From positions 4,198,501 to 4,262,500 of the forward strand of contig JARFJB010000379.1 in the NCBI GenBank assembly GCA_036346205.1: a stretch of DNA of 64,000 bases, in the 5' to 3' direction. Of this stretch, positions 36,644 to 48,711 are shown one piece after another. Position 1 is the stretch's first letter. Every line of letters starts with the position of its first letter. The stretch comes from Vesta saturnalis (taxonomy: Eukaryota > Arthropoda > Insecta > Coleoptera > Lampyridae). Both the position numbers and the translations under genes were made by a program. The notes under the pieces are model-generated. The model was not told where the DNA came from. It saw only the letters and a list, made by a program, of their open reading frames with translations, and did not search any database.

Positions 36644-38455
36644 ATTGCTTAGTTAATTAGGTACTCGTTTATTTAAAGCAATTTGTATGTACATATACAA
36701 TATAAAAACACAATTTGAAGACTGTTATTTATTTATAACACTTAGGTGATATTTTTGTTTGTACACAATATAGAAAAAAACTGATGAAGGCTAAATTTTA
36801 CACGATCAAAGTGAAAATCATTTTTTTAAAGCATGTTATCGTCGTTTTTTTTATTTTGAATGTAAATTTATAAGTACAACATAAATGCTAAATACGAGTT
36901 GCAGTAATCAGGTTTGGTGTATTACTTTTTAAATTAGTTAATAAGGGAAAGCGATAGCCAGTTTATATCCAGCCATTCACAAGTAGAAAACGTGTTTAGT
37001 GAACTGTCTAAAAATATTTCAGTTCAACATATGGTTATTATTAGTTGAAAGAAAAAAACACATCTGAAGGTATGCGTATTATTTTTAATATATATGTTTT
37101 ACTGGCTATTGCTAACAAAAATGTCGATAAAGATTTTTAAAAATGTATTATTACTCTTATAGGATGACGTCATAAAATCAGATCTACAATAGCTGGTAGG
37201 TATTCGTAGATTTTAAACTTGTAGTTATTGTTAATTCGCGTATAATAATAAACCATTAAAACCTTTTGCCTTTTATTTCCATTATATCAATTTGATATTC
37301 TTAAAAACATGTTAATTTAATTTAACTCTGTTTTATATAAGTAATTATTACTTTCCAGTCCTTTTAATGAGGTTTTTATAACTGTTAATGAACACGTTTC
37401 TATGAAACAATTTTGTGTTTTATGTAATTGAACATGCAAATAAATTAGATATAATTTTCGGAATGTATAACTGGTGACTGTTTAGAAAGAGAATCTGCCT
37501 CTATAAAAAGCATCATTGCATTAGGGTAGAAATTATTTATTATTTCTCGTCATATTTAATTTAGACTTTAATTTAGACTTTAATGTATTCAGTTTTGAAC
37601 TGTAAGCTGGTTTCCGCAAACTGTGACATGATTTATTGATTTTGGTTGATTGATTGAGATAGGTCTGATTGATTTGATCGAGCATGTTTTGTTTGAGATT
37701 GATTGATTAATTAATGAATTGATGTGTTTGTGTGTGAGAAAGAGCTGAAAGAGAGAGAGAGAGAGAGAGCCCGATAGAGAAACGGATAAACGAGAGAAAG
37801 AAAGAGAGAGGTGTGCATGATCAACTTCTATTGTCACCCCTAGCCTTCAGCCCTACCCCAACCTCAAGACCAACTCCAAGTCCAACCCCAAAAACCAACT
37901 CCAAGACCAAACCCAAGCTCAAGGCCTAAATACGCCTCTCAAGTATGTGCGATAAAAAAAGGTCGATAAAAAACCAGGGTTGAAAAAGACCCCCGAAAAG
38001 AAGCCAACATCCTGCCCCAACCCCAAATCCAAGACCAAGGCCTAAATCTGCCCCTCACGTGATCAAGTACAAAACGGGCATGGTTGTCTAAAAGGCTCTT
38101 AATACACCAAATTAGGGTGAAAATAAAGTAATTAAAAAAGGCCTCCGAAAAGAAACCATAGGGGTGAAAATACGGTCTCCCACGTGGGCGGTCTTGTGAC
38201 GTCAAAATCCAAGATGGCGGCCAAGGTGATTGCCTTCTACTTCTGTCTGTGGCATCGTGGCTCCCAAATCGCTGAATCGATTTTGATTTAGTTTTTTTTT
38301 TGTTTCATAGATGACTTGACCGAGAATGTTTTTAGCTATGATTCCAGAAGTTTTGTTTACTTTTTAGATATTTTGTTTGTATAAATTTTATAAAACTTGC
38401 TGGTTATAAAGTCTCAAAGCCTCAAAATACAGGTTGCAATAATAAATTATCTGGT

Positions 38456-38523
38456 GTGGAACAACACGTGACTTTCCAACCTACAAAGTGGAAATTAAAA
38501 GAAATGAAATCATTTTAATAATA
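38456..38523 (+). repeat. Dispersed repeat also found beside the 62.4-kb tRNA-like copy
   Basis: GGAACAACACGTGACTTTCC and AACCTACAAAGTGGAAATT recur at 62309-62350 with few changes. No tRNA-like part follows here. Confidence 0.8.
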
Positions 38524-38828
38524 ATGTTGTGAAGATAATTATGCAACCTTTTTTAAAACGTTCAAAACGGAAATAGGCAAAAATGTAAAAACAAAAACAA
38601 TTATCTATGCCAGATGGACGTTTAAGCTTCATATCAATTACACGTTAATGGGCATATAAATGCTAACTTACAATAATTCCTAACCCGCCCGCTTCTATAA
38701 GATACCGATAATACAATTTAAGCATTTTCAATCCTATTTAATTTTTAAACTTAGTTTACTTTATATTAAGAAAAGAAAATAAAGAAAATTTATGTAAAAG
38801 TAAATTTTCCTTAGTAATACCACAAGAG

Positions 38829-38951
38829 GTTAAATTATTTCGGGAAATTTTTTCAAGCTCATGAATATTTTGAAAATTATCCCGAGTCGAACACGAGGGA
38901 TAATTTTCTAAAGACATTCACGAGTGAAAAAAATTTTCCGGATTTAATTTA
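38829..38951. repeat. Hairpin element, about 60-base arms
   Basis: TTAAATTATTTCGGGAAATT...AAAATTATCCCGAG pairs with CGAGGGATAATTTT...TTTTCCGGATTTAATTTAA. It is an imperfect palindrome with a loop of only a few bases, probably a short MITE. Confidence 0.75.
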
Positions 38952-41860
38952 ATCTCGTGTCGTATTCGGTAAGAAAATTTTACACCAAACTGTGTTTAAA
39001 ATAATTTAAGAAAAAAGGAGGTGACAGTAGAATACAAAAAACACCGTAAGTGAGATGTAGATATTAGTTTATAAAAAAATTAAGTACATTTTTGCGAAAT
39101 GTAAACACGTTTAAATCAAGAAATTGTCATATACAATACCTTGCTTCGATATAAATTTTGAATCAATAAACACGGGTAAGCACTTTGACAAACATTTATT
39201 CAATTCGTCGGCCATAAGTGGTATTTAAAAAGACAACAACAAAATTGACGGTCAATTGACAATTCATGAATTAATTAATGTTTTAATTTAGAACAAGTTG
39301 CAGGTTATACAGCGGTTTCGATAATAGTCGGGGTCGGCATTACTTTGACGAACAAAATAAACGTCAAAGTTTATGTCAATTTGATATTTTACCGAAAGGC
39401 AAATAAATTTCACAGGAAGAGAAAAAAATTCTAGGGAATATTCCGCTAGCGGAATTGTCGCACAATTGTGCTCTGATGGGTCCAAATACAAAAAAAACTA
39501 AATTGTAATTGGTTGATAGTTGACATGGAGAGGGTGAGTTGAATAGTCAAATTAATTCGTTGTAGGTTACCTACCGTAGAGAGAAAAATTTCCGATAAAA
39601 TACATGCGTTGCCAAGGTGACCTGTCAAAAAACCTATTTTGATTGGTTAAACGGAATTGATGCGAAATTTTCTTTAAAAAGTATATCTACACATTTTCTT
39701 ATAAAATTAATCCTTATTCAGATATTGAAGAAATTCGATCTAATCCTTAATTTCTATCATAGGAATTTGTTATAATGTAAAAGTATACCATTTCCGAAAA
39801 TAATGTTTAAAAAAAACAGGAACTTAGTCCGCGTAAACAAAAATCAACATATCACCAACCTTTTTCTGAAATTTATAAACGTACAGGTAGAACGCATAAT
39901 TAAGCTAGTAATTGAAAATTTAGATTTGGTTATATTGTGTTTGAATATTTCACCACTGTTTTGGCAATTAATATACGTACTTTGTATTAACCTTGGTCAA
40001 CGATATCACTGACCAAGTTCAACTTTGTATATTTCGCAATCGAAGTTTGAAAACAGTAAAATATGATTTTTAAATACCCAAAATACATTTTTATGAAACC
40101 GTTAGAAAGCTTGTTTTAAGTATTGCTTTGGTTCTTTTAATATAAAATGAGTGTTCAATTTTAAAAATTATGATTTCATTGTAGATAATCGTCTAAAATG
40201 ACCTTTTTGAAGATTTTGCAATTCTGTTTTCCTCACTCCTCAACTATTTAATTGTCTCACTGCCAATACTTTATACCTTCACCATTTACATATAAACAAA
40301 AAGAAGCTACAATGAATGCATATAATTTTGTATACATCACATTAAACGTAAATAAAAGTTTGTTAAACTCACAATTTTGTAGAATTTATATTTATTTTTA
40401 AATTTATTATCATTAACCGCAACTTTTGGCAACTACTAAAGTGTCTGGCACATGTCGGTAGTTATTATTTACTTATTTATTATAAAACAGGAAGTAGAAA
40501 ACGTTTTGTACTTTTCGTTTAGTAGTAATACTTTTTTCATTTATTGTATTATATGTAAAACCCAAACTCGTTCTTCGTCACAAATGACGATTTTCAGAAG
40601 ATTGAATTGACCTCTATTTTATCTTCTCTAAGAATATTTCATTTGCGCTTAAAATAGAATATCTGGAACCACTTTTTGTCAACTTTACGAATCTATTTTA
40701 ATCTCTTCACTTGATTAAAAACGCTTTGTAAACGTGACCCAGATAATTGCTCAAGCTTTGCTGAGAAGATATTTGATTCACAAATTCGATTGAGGTGTGG
40801 GTTTTGCAAAATCATTATTTTTCATTCCTATTTTTACAATGTATCCACGATTTTTATTTGTATATTTTTTTATGCTTACACAACATAATACCTATACTTA
40901 AACTGTAAGTAAATTTTGTACAACTACTTTTAATCAAAGTCATTCGGATTTTTATTAAATTACCGCAATTATAATTATTATGATCATTGACTCCCGACAA
41001 AAAAATAGGTCGTTAAATCAGATTACGTCAATCAAGGTTTTTTTTATCGACGTTAATAGGTTTACATTAATCTATTTCCTGAAAAAATTAATACCTGCTG
41101 ACATAGAATATCCAAAGTTATTCTCCACTTTTACTTCTACTTCTTTCATATTTCTTTGGTTCCCATTCGCACAAATTATCTATAATTCTACTTAATTATA
41201 GTTAATGGATTAAAAGAAATTTACCAAATTCAACAATTTATTTTAATATTAATCGGCTGATTTCAATACACAACGTATCACTAACAATACCTTTGAAAAC
41301 AGAATACCTATTATAATAGTTGATAGGACATAATGAACAATAACTATATCTTAATTATTATTAAATCATATTATACACTATTACTAAAATATGCACACAG
41401 GTACATAAATAGAAGAGAAGGGTTACTTAAAGAAGTATCAACTATAGGTAATGGGACTACACGAGATCAAGACACTGGCAGAAGGTGTGATATGGGTAAC
41501 AAATAAACATGCTCTATATTACTCGGGTCAGAAGTGGTAGCAATGTGATCCAATTGTCAGGAGTAAAACTCATAAGACTCGAAATGGAAAAATAAGTTAT
41601 AGTTATATTATGATAAATATACGGCATCTGCAAACGTGTAGTAAACCAGCACGCATATATTGCATACGGTAGGGAAATAAAGAACTATCGGAATAGACTA
41701 ATTGGCATAGTTTAAAGAGATACGAATATATCCATCCATCAAAATATGCGACCTATCTAAAGTACAACTAAATAAGATAAAATTATTTTAAGCAGTTATT
41801 TTAAATTTTAAATCGAATAGATTTTTCCGTTCTTTTGTTATTATGCAATGTTGACATATA
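38952..41860. other. No gene seen; palindromes at 39440-39471
   Basis: AT-rich. The only clear structure is a pair of perfect palindromes, ATTCCGCTAGCGGAAT at 39440-39455 and GCACAATTGTGC at 39460-39471. Frames in the region are short and unrecognised. Confidence 0.5.
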
Positions 41861-41930
41861 CGAGGGTCACTATTTATATTTTGAGCCTAACAATAAAAAA
41901 ACAGTAATTTGTCATTGAAAATTGAAGACA

Positions 41931-42156
41931 TTTTTACAAAAACAGCCAATGTCCCAAAAATGGATTTTTGAGGTTTATATGGTTTCATATATTGCTGAAG
42001 GTTGACAACAAGTCTGAGTTTGCAGTTTTTGTAAAAACAGCTCTTGTCCGCAGATATTAAGGCATAAAGTTTAGATGATTTTACAAAAACAACCCTTGTC
42101 CATCGATATTTTATAAAAAGAGCCAATGTCCAGGACATAGGCTGTTCTTGTAAAAA
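41931..42156. promoter_or_regulatory. Left subterminal repeats of the Sola-like element
   Basis: Five copies of a motif near TTTTTACAAAAACAGCC..TGTCC: direct at 41931-41954, 42026-42049, 42079-42101 and 42109-42131, inverted at 42133-42156. The last two abut as a hairpin. Likely binding sites for the transposase, by analogy with other DNA transposons. Confidence 0.7.
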
Positions 42157-42208
42157 TTTGAAGTTTGCTACAAATTTATTATTTAGTTCAGTTTAGTTGT
42201 CAGTAAAA

Positions 42209-44041
42209 ATGTCAGCGAGGGAATGTGCCGAGTTTACAGACGAAGACCATAAAATGGACTGGCACAAAAGGCAGCAAAAGAAATCAAAAAAGGAGGACGT
42301 AGTGAAATCGAAAAAAGTTGCTGGTGCTGAGCACATAAACCATGTAGGCAGAATCATAATAATAACACTAGGTTTGTTATTTTTAATTTTTTCTAGGTGT
42401 ACAAGGTTTAAATGTTTCCAGAACGTTAGCGAAGAGCAGCGCTTATCTATCTTAAATGCTTTTAATGCGTTTCCTAATAAAAATGAGCAAGATTCATACT
42501 TAGCTGGGTTGGTTTCGTTTCATGCTCCTTTTCGAAGACGATCTCGTCTTAATAACAATGAAAAAGAAGAAGGAGATGAAGAAGAAGATGACGATGGGGG
42601 TGGAAACATTCATCCATTTGCACATGCAGCTAGCTACAGCTACAAAGTTCGTGTCAGCGGACAAGAAATAGAAATATGTTTAAAAGCCTTCCTTAGCTAT
42701 CATGGAATAACAAGAAGCCGTATTCGCAGGATCCAAAGGCATTTGATTACGAAGGGGGTGCCACCAACAGACAGGCGTGGGAAGCACACAAACAGATCCA
42801 GAAAAACTCCAGAACCCGTCGTAAATATAATCATGGATCACATTGAAAGTTTTAAAGCGAGGCAATCCCTCTATTCTCGCAGAAAGAACCCGAATAAGTT
42901 GTATTTACCAGAGACCCTTACTGTAAGAAGAATGTATAAAATGTTTCTTGAAAAGTACCGCATCAACGTTTCATATTTAGTATATTGGTCCATTTTCAAA
43001 AATAAATTTAAAATAAGTTTTGGACTACCACGTAGTGACACTTGTTGTATATGTGACAGCCTACAACTTAAGATAAATAATTCAGCTGAAAATGACACGC
43101 TCCGAAAGAAGTTCGAAACTGAAAAAACCTTACATCACGCAAAGGCAGAAAAATTTTATGAAATCAAACGTTTATGTAAACAGAAGGCACGTGCGGGAGA
43201 AATCTCCTGTTTTTCGTTTGATTTTATGCAAAACCTGCCATTTTGTCTTTGGAATCCACGATTTATCTAATAGTGACGCAAGCATGTATGTGTATGATGA
43301 GTTAACGGGCAGAAAAGGCCAGAATAATGTAACGTCAATGTTACTGCATTTCTTGAATTCGAGGGAAGGCTTTAAAGACAACCTCGTTTTATTTAGCGAC
43401 GGCTGTTCCGGCCAAAATAAAAACTTTGTGATGGTGTGGTTTCTATAGTTTGTGGTACATGGTTTTCGAATATTTAAGAAAATAACATATTATTTTCCTA
43501 TTAGGGGACATTCGAGACTATCGAATGACCAAGACTTTAGCCTAATCGAAGCTAAAAATCGAAAACACACTGCGGAAATTCAGTCAGATTGGGACGACTT
43601 AATTCTAAGTGCGAGGGAGAAACCTTCACCTTTCAATTTAGTCAAGATCGAACAGTCAGATTTTTTTAACCTTGCAGAAGCATTGACCCCATTCTTTCGA
43701 AAAAATCTAATCCGATTATGAGGCTTAAGATGGTAAGAGCCCTCCAAATTTCTCAGGATTTCGATTATGTAAAAGTACGTTACTCTTATTCTGGTCCATG
43801 GGAAACGATTTACTTACGTTCCAAAAAAGTTTTGCCGTCCGAGATACGTCTAAAAGATTTACACTCTGGCCCTATTGCAATGAAAAAAGCAAAACTGAAT
43901 TCGGTTGTTAAACTGGCTGAGTATCTCCAGAAACCAAAAAATCAACAGTACTATTTCAGTTTACGAACATTTGACACTACTAGCTCTTCCGTGAAGTATG
44001 TTGACGTGAATGACGACGACAACAGTAGTGGAGAAGATTGA
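42209..44041 (+). pseudogene. Sola2-like transposase (DUF7869-type)
   Basis: ATG at 42209 (MSARECAEFTDEDHKMD) is preferred over the in-frame TTG at 42197. Order: basic N-terminus; a hydrophobic stretch at about residues 47-62 that may be a decayed intron; CTRFKCFQNVSEEQR; an acidic EEGDEEEDDD run; a long region ending in SDTCCICDSLQLKI; CFSFDFMQNLPF; FGIHDLSN; LFSDGCSGQNKNFVM; RGHSRLSNDQDFSLIEA; and an acidic C-terminus. D, D and E in DFMQ, SDGC and LIE are the likely catalytic residues. Damage is light: a small deletion with shift near 43245, an in-frame TAG at 43446, and a one-base shift in an A run near 43700. Family naming is from memory of motif order. Confidence 0.75.
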
Positions 44042-44274
44042 TTATTTTATCAACATGTGAACTTCATTCATTTATATTGTGTGGTTTTCAATGTAAAAGT
44101 TAATGTTTACGTTACATTTTGAATATTATTTTTTTTTGTTCTGCCATTTCTCTAATAGTAGTATTATTATTAGTATTAGTACTTTATGTATTTTGTTTGA
44201 TCTCTAAATATTTTATTAATAAAAAGCATACCTGCAGTAATGTTATAAATATATCTAATATAATATGCACACCT

Positions 44275-44476
44275 TTTTTACAAAAACGAACCCTGTCCAG
44301 CATTTTTTCCAAACGTTAATAGCTACCCAGCTTTGCATTCATATTAACCTTACACTCTACTGAAAATCAAACCCAGAAAATATAAACAATAAAAAATAAC
44401 CTTAAAAATATTTTAAAATTCAAATTGCAACAAAGAAGGAAAAATGGACTAGTGTTGTTTTTGTAAAAATGTCTTC
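44275..44476. promoter_or_regulatory. Right subterminal repeats of the Sola-like element
   Basis: Two further copies: direct at 44275-44298 (TTTTTTACAAAAACGAACCC, TGTCC) and inverted at 44446-44469, the latter within the terminal repeat. Confidence 0.65.
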
Positions 44477-44486
44477 AATTGCTTTA

Positions 44487-45477
44487 TTGTTTTTCGAAAT
44501 ATTCTCCTTTATTTTCCAATCTTCTTGAGACACCTCCTTAACATTGTTTTTGAGCGCATCACTGGCATCTTCCGCCGACGAAAATCGTTGTCCACGCAAT
44601 TTATTCTTGACATTTGGGAACAAGAGGAAGTCATTAGGTGCCAAACCAGGACTGTACGGCGCATGACCAATCAATTCGATTTTTTGAGTGTTCGAATAAT
44701 CGGTTGTTAGACGAGATGTGTGAGTGCTCGCATTGTCGTGATGAAGAACGATCCGACAGTGCTTGTTTGTTTTCCGCACTTCACCGAAGACTTCCTGCAA
44801 ACGCATGGTTGTGTACCATTCAGAATTGACCGTTCTAGGTTCCTCTAAAGGCACAGTTGCCAGTTTTTTAGAAAAACAGGCGACTATTTGTTTCTATGTG
44901 CTTGGAGCGCTAACAACTTTTGTTGGATTTGGTTCATCTGGAAACACCCACACAGTCGACTACTGTTTACGTTCCGGCTGGTATGCATATATCCATGATT
45001 CATCACCTGCTACAATCTTATATACGTTTTTGAAGCACCGCCGTTGTATTTCTTGAGCACTTCGGTGCACCAATCGATGCGAGCATCTTTTTGAGATTTG
45101 GTCAAATTATCTGGGATTCAACGAGAACAAACCTTTTTCATGACTAAATGATCATGTAATATTTTATATATGTTGGTGGAACTAATGCCTAGGGTTCCCT
45201 CAATTTCACAGTATGTCGCATGGCGATCTTGTATTGTTAGTTTTTGCACAGCATCAATATTTTCCTGAATAACAACTGATTTTGGACGACCTTCGCGAAT
45301 TTCGTCAGTGAGCGAAAGGCGGCCACGATTAAAATCGTTATACCAGTGTTTCACAGTGGCAAAGGATGGAGCTTCATCGCCAAATGTGGAAGTAAGTTGA
45401 TCGATGCACTCTTGTCTTGATAATCCACGTCGAAAATCGTAATAGATCATCGCACGAAATTCACGACTTAATTCCAT
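44487..45477 (-). pseudogene. Mariner transposase (SETMAR-like D,D34D family)
   Basis: The enzyme cuts and pastes mariner DNA at TA sites. From ATG 45477: the N-terminal HTH (MELSREFRAMIYYDFRRGLS, FATVKHWYNDFNRGRLSL, LGISSTNIYKILHDHL), a stop where the usual SRWIPHNLT stands, QKDARIDWCTEVLKKYNGGA, VAGDESWIYAYQPERK (first Asp), a stop, NPTKV, then VPLEEPRTVNSEWYTTMRLQ, IVLHHDNASTHTS (second Asp), YSPGLAPNDFLLFP and GEYFEKQ with stop near 44490. The third catalytic Asp in SPDLAP is Gly here. About 340 residues is normal length. Two or more stops, a shift and the lost Asp make it dead; the HTH is otherwise well kept. Confidence 0.9.
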
Positions 45478-45701
45478 TTAATTTCTGACACGTAATCTTC
45501 AAGTAACCCTAACAACACAAGTATGTTATTGTCAATAATGTCAGCCGTTTCTATGGAATCGTAAAACGGCACCTAACTGAAATCAGTCTTGCCAAGGCTC
45601 AAAACATAAATAGTGGCCCTCGAAGCTATTAAAAACAACATGCAGTTTGACGAAAGGCCCAACGTAACCTTCGAAAGTATTCAGTTCCGTTACAGTCGAA
45701 A

Positions 45702-46400
45702 ATGGCAACAGATAAGGTGCGTATCTGACACCGTATTCTTTACAAATTCCAACAAGGCAAAAATGCTGCAAGAGAGTACGAATCAATTTGTTCCTTTCTC
45801 GGCGAAGGTGTTGTATCGTACGATGTGTACGCATATTGGTTTAAGCGGTTTAAAAGCGGTAATTTTGATCTAATCGACAAACAACGCCCTGGAGGCCCTC
45901 CGAAGGTCGATACGATGATTTGGAACAACTGCCCGCTGAGAACTGGGCACAAACGCAAAACAGTTGGGAGTAACGCAGCAAACGATTTCCCAACGCCTAC
46001 ATGAAATGGGAAAGATCATGAAAGACGGAAAATGGGTTCCGCATAAACTCACTGAAATCAACATAAATCGAGTGCCAGCGTCGCAAGTCTTTCATGTGGA
46101 AAATCGTTGTGGGCGATGAAAATGTATACTCTATAATAGTCCGAAACCCATGTCATGGGTACATCCCGGCGAATCATACAAAATCGGTCGCAAAACCCAA
46201 TCGCTTCGGAAAGAAGGTTCTCCTCTACATTTGGTCGGGTATCAAGGGCGTGCTTTATTATGAGTTATTGGAACCGAGTGACTGCTACCAACGTCAGTTA
46301 ATCTACTTGAGTCAATAATTGGAACGAAAACGCCCGTATACTGGCAAAGGAGAACGTCCAATGAAATTGTTGCATGAACACACAGCCACACAGATACTCG
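45702..46400 (+). pseudogene. Second mariner lineage transposase, 3'-truncated
   Basis: From the ATG at 45702 (MATDKVRI) the mixed frames read YWFKRFKSGNFDLIDKQRPG, GGPPKV, LGVTQQTISQRLHEMGKI, DGKWVPHKLTE, KIVVGDENVYSIIV (first Asp), SWVHPGESYK, FGKKVLLYIWSGIKGVLYYE, LLEP, GERPMKLLHEH. These match a SETMAR-like mariner lineage different from the neighbour. The second catalytic motif LLHDN reads LLHEH, so the Asp is replaced, and the frame then collapses. Its start lies 80 bases from the other mariner's 5' end. Confidence 0.8.
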
Positions 46401-46935
46401 ACCATATGTTTATGTGAGGTGCTTGCGCGTAACATGTTTTGTTTTTGCTGCTCCACCTACCCGTAGAATAACGAACTGAATAAAAATTTGCTGTTATTTT
46501 TGGTTATTTTGTGCAAATTAACAGTATTATTCAATGAATTCTGAGGTACGTTTATTGTATTCAAAATTGTATTTGTATTTTGTTGACGTTTTTGTTTCGC
46601 ATATAAATAAACTGACCAACATAACTCAACATTGTAGCACAATTATTCTATAAAATATTTTTTTACTGAATTTCAATTCCTTTTATTAATTGGAATTTCC
46701 CTTTTGTTATTCAGGAATAGGGTTTATCGCAGTTAATGGTCGATATGGAAGATATTTTTGTTGAGGTGACAAATGCTTTGAGTATTATCATTTCACCAGT
46801 AATAAAAAATGTTTTACTGATTAATGGTGCTTGGAAATATTTGCGACCAAGATGTTCTTAGTGGTTTATCTTTATTTGCTCATTTTTTTTATAATGTTGC
46901 AAAGTATTCTATTTTTTGAAATTTTTAATTTACTA
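46401..46935. other. No gene seen
   Basis: AT-rich spacer between the mariner remnant and the LINE. Confidence 0.5.
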
Positions 46936-48359
46936 TTTACATTTTTACATTTTTTACCTCACACTATCTATCTTCTCCATTTTATCCCATCTCTTATTAT
47001 CTATTTTCTCCTTTTTCAAGTTTACTTTCATCCACTCTGCTCCCCTTCCTTTTTCCTCCAGTATTTTTTCTACACTTCTGTCATCCTCCCTTGATTCCCT
47101 ACACTCTTTTATCTTATGTCTCATATTCTTTATCCTTTCCCCGCATAATCTACGATTTCTTTCTTTCTCTTTTCTCCAATACTTGTTTCCGCATCTGAAC
47201 CTCGCTATCATTTTTTTCTTTCCTTTTTTCCCTTCTCCCTTCAAATATTCTGGTTTCCCTTCTCATTAATATTTCTATAATTTGCATTGCATTTCTAGCT
47301 TTTGTACGCCCCTGACTCCTCTTATTAGGTCCTCTCTTACCGTCACTCCCTCTTCCGTTAATCTCTCTACTTCTTTCTTCGCGTACCCGTTTCTTTTACA
47401 ATATTCTTCTCTACTATCTTGTCGTTATTTTGCTCTCCCTTCCCTTATTTCTTTCCGACATGCCTGTAATATTTTACATTCCGTTCTTTCTCTCATTTCT
47501 TCCTCATACTTTATTTCCCTGCTTCCCGCCTCCAACCTTATTTTTTCTTCTTGCACTTCCCCCAGTGTTTCCTTACCAAGTCCCAATATTTTTCTTATAG
47601 CACTTCCACCTCTTTTTGCTCCTTCCATCCCCACACTTCTGCCCCATCCAGCACCACAATTTTTATTAATTTATTACATAACAGCTTCCTTTTGCCTAAG
47701 TCCATTCCAAACAACATTTCCCCCCACACTCCACACCTGACCTACTCATTTATTTCCTTTACGTGTTTCCCATCGTCACTGTCTTATCTCATCGTATATC
47801 CCAAGTACGTGAATTCCTTCACCTACTGCACTTCCTCCTCCCTCCATTTACATTCCTCCCTTTTACTTCTTCCCTCTCCCTTTCTGAACACCATTGCCTT
47901 TGTTTTCTTTGTGTTTACTTTCAGTTCCTTTCTTTTCATGTATCTTTCCAACACCTGCATCATCTCCTTCATTTCCTTTTCCTCTTTAGCCACCAACACT
48001 ATATCGACTGCGTACGCCAGCAAGCACACCTTCAATTTCCCTACCACCAACCCTCCTATCTGCTGCCCTCTTAATGTTTTCTCCAGATCCCCTACATATA
48101 CCGAGAACAGGTTTGGGCCCAGTCCCTTCCTTGCGACGAATTCCTCGCTCATTTCACCATTTACTCTCAACCTACTCCTCGTTTCCTCATAGATTTCCTC
48201 TATTCTTTATATCAGGCTTTCATTCACCTTTCTTTTTTCTTCATCTATTCCCACAGCTTTTCCTTGTTCACTCTGTCGAACGCCGCCTTAAATTCCACGA
48301 ATAACGCCACCATTTTCCCACTTTTCTTATCTAATTCTTTATTTGCCAAGTTTTCAAGT

Positions 48360-48361
<2 letters not shown>

Positions 48362-48412
<51 letters not shown>
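48362..48412. repeat. (TA)n microsatellite inside the LINE RT
   Basis: TA run of about 50 bases just after the codons for VIDNI, where the RT normally continues with a tyrosine. Confidence 0.95.
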
Positions 48413-48416
<4 letters not shown>

Positions 48417-48590
48417 GTTGTCTATCACTCTTCTTCCCTTCCTGAGTCCAGCCTCACCATATAACAGCAGTTTCTTTCCCTCTATCTCCTTTTGTAGCCT
48501 TTCTTCTAGCACTGTCGCATATATTTTGTGTGCCGTGTTTAATGTCACTCCTTGTAATTTTTCACTTCTTTTCTATCCCTTTTTGCATAC

Positions 48591-48711
<121 letters not shown>

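Larger units (their letters stand above)
34330..38255. mobile_element. 3.9-kb foldback element with very long inverted arms
   Basis: The left arm 34330-36320 and right arm 36644-38255 are inverted copies around a 320-base loop. The outer parts are GC-rich (AAGACCGCCCACGTGGGAG, TTGGCCGCC, TGACGTCA on the right) and contain a degenerate GGTCTTGGGGTTGG-type minisatellite. The middle has a CT/GA tract (35277-35340 and 37738-37812) and ATTAATTA repeats; the inner part is AT-rich. Apart from 34799-35245, found only in the left arm, the arms match throughout. No protein is encoded. I do not recognise the family. Confidence 0.85.
41924..44476 (+). mobile_element. Sola-like DNA transposon with AATT target duplication
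   Basis: The ends share GAAGACATTTTTACAAAAAC(A), a 21-base exact inverted match inside about 31 bases. AATT flanks both ends (41920-41923 and 44477-44480). Four-base duplications are a mark of the Sola superfamily. Removing the element rejoins the mariner 3' UTR cleanly. Seven copies of a TTTTTACAAAAACAGCC...TGTCC motif lie near the ends. Confidence 0.85.
41861..45622 (-). mobile_element. Classical mariner split by a Sola-like element
   Basis: The 3' end at 41861-41887 (CGAGGGTCACTATTTATATT, TTGAGCC) and the 5' end at 45594-45622 (GGCTCAAAACATAAATAGTG, GCCCTCG) are inverted copies and match known mariner ends of the CGAGGGTCA type. The transposase is on the minus strand. Its stop codon and the 3' end are now separated by the 2,553-bp insertion at 41924-44476. 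The right outer flank is not TA and runs into a second mariner. Confidence 0.88.

Noticed and set aside
37589..37837. Ser/Leu-rich minus-strand frame
   Set aside because: Translation of the GA/CT tract and ATTGATTG repeats of the foldback arm.
34330..38255. Viral origin of the long GC-rich inverted arms
   Set aside because: No viral gene or capsid-like frame is present, and the structure fits a foldback element better.
41920..44480. The matching 21-base strings read as a target-site duplication
   Set aside because: They are in inverted orientation, so they are the terminal inverted repeats; the direct duplication is the 4-base AATT.
46831..48304. Several Ser/Phe/Leu-rich plus-strand frames resembling membrane proteins
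   Set aside because: Antisense shadows of the Lys/Glu-rich LINE protein on the minus strand.
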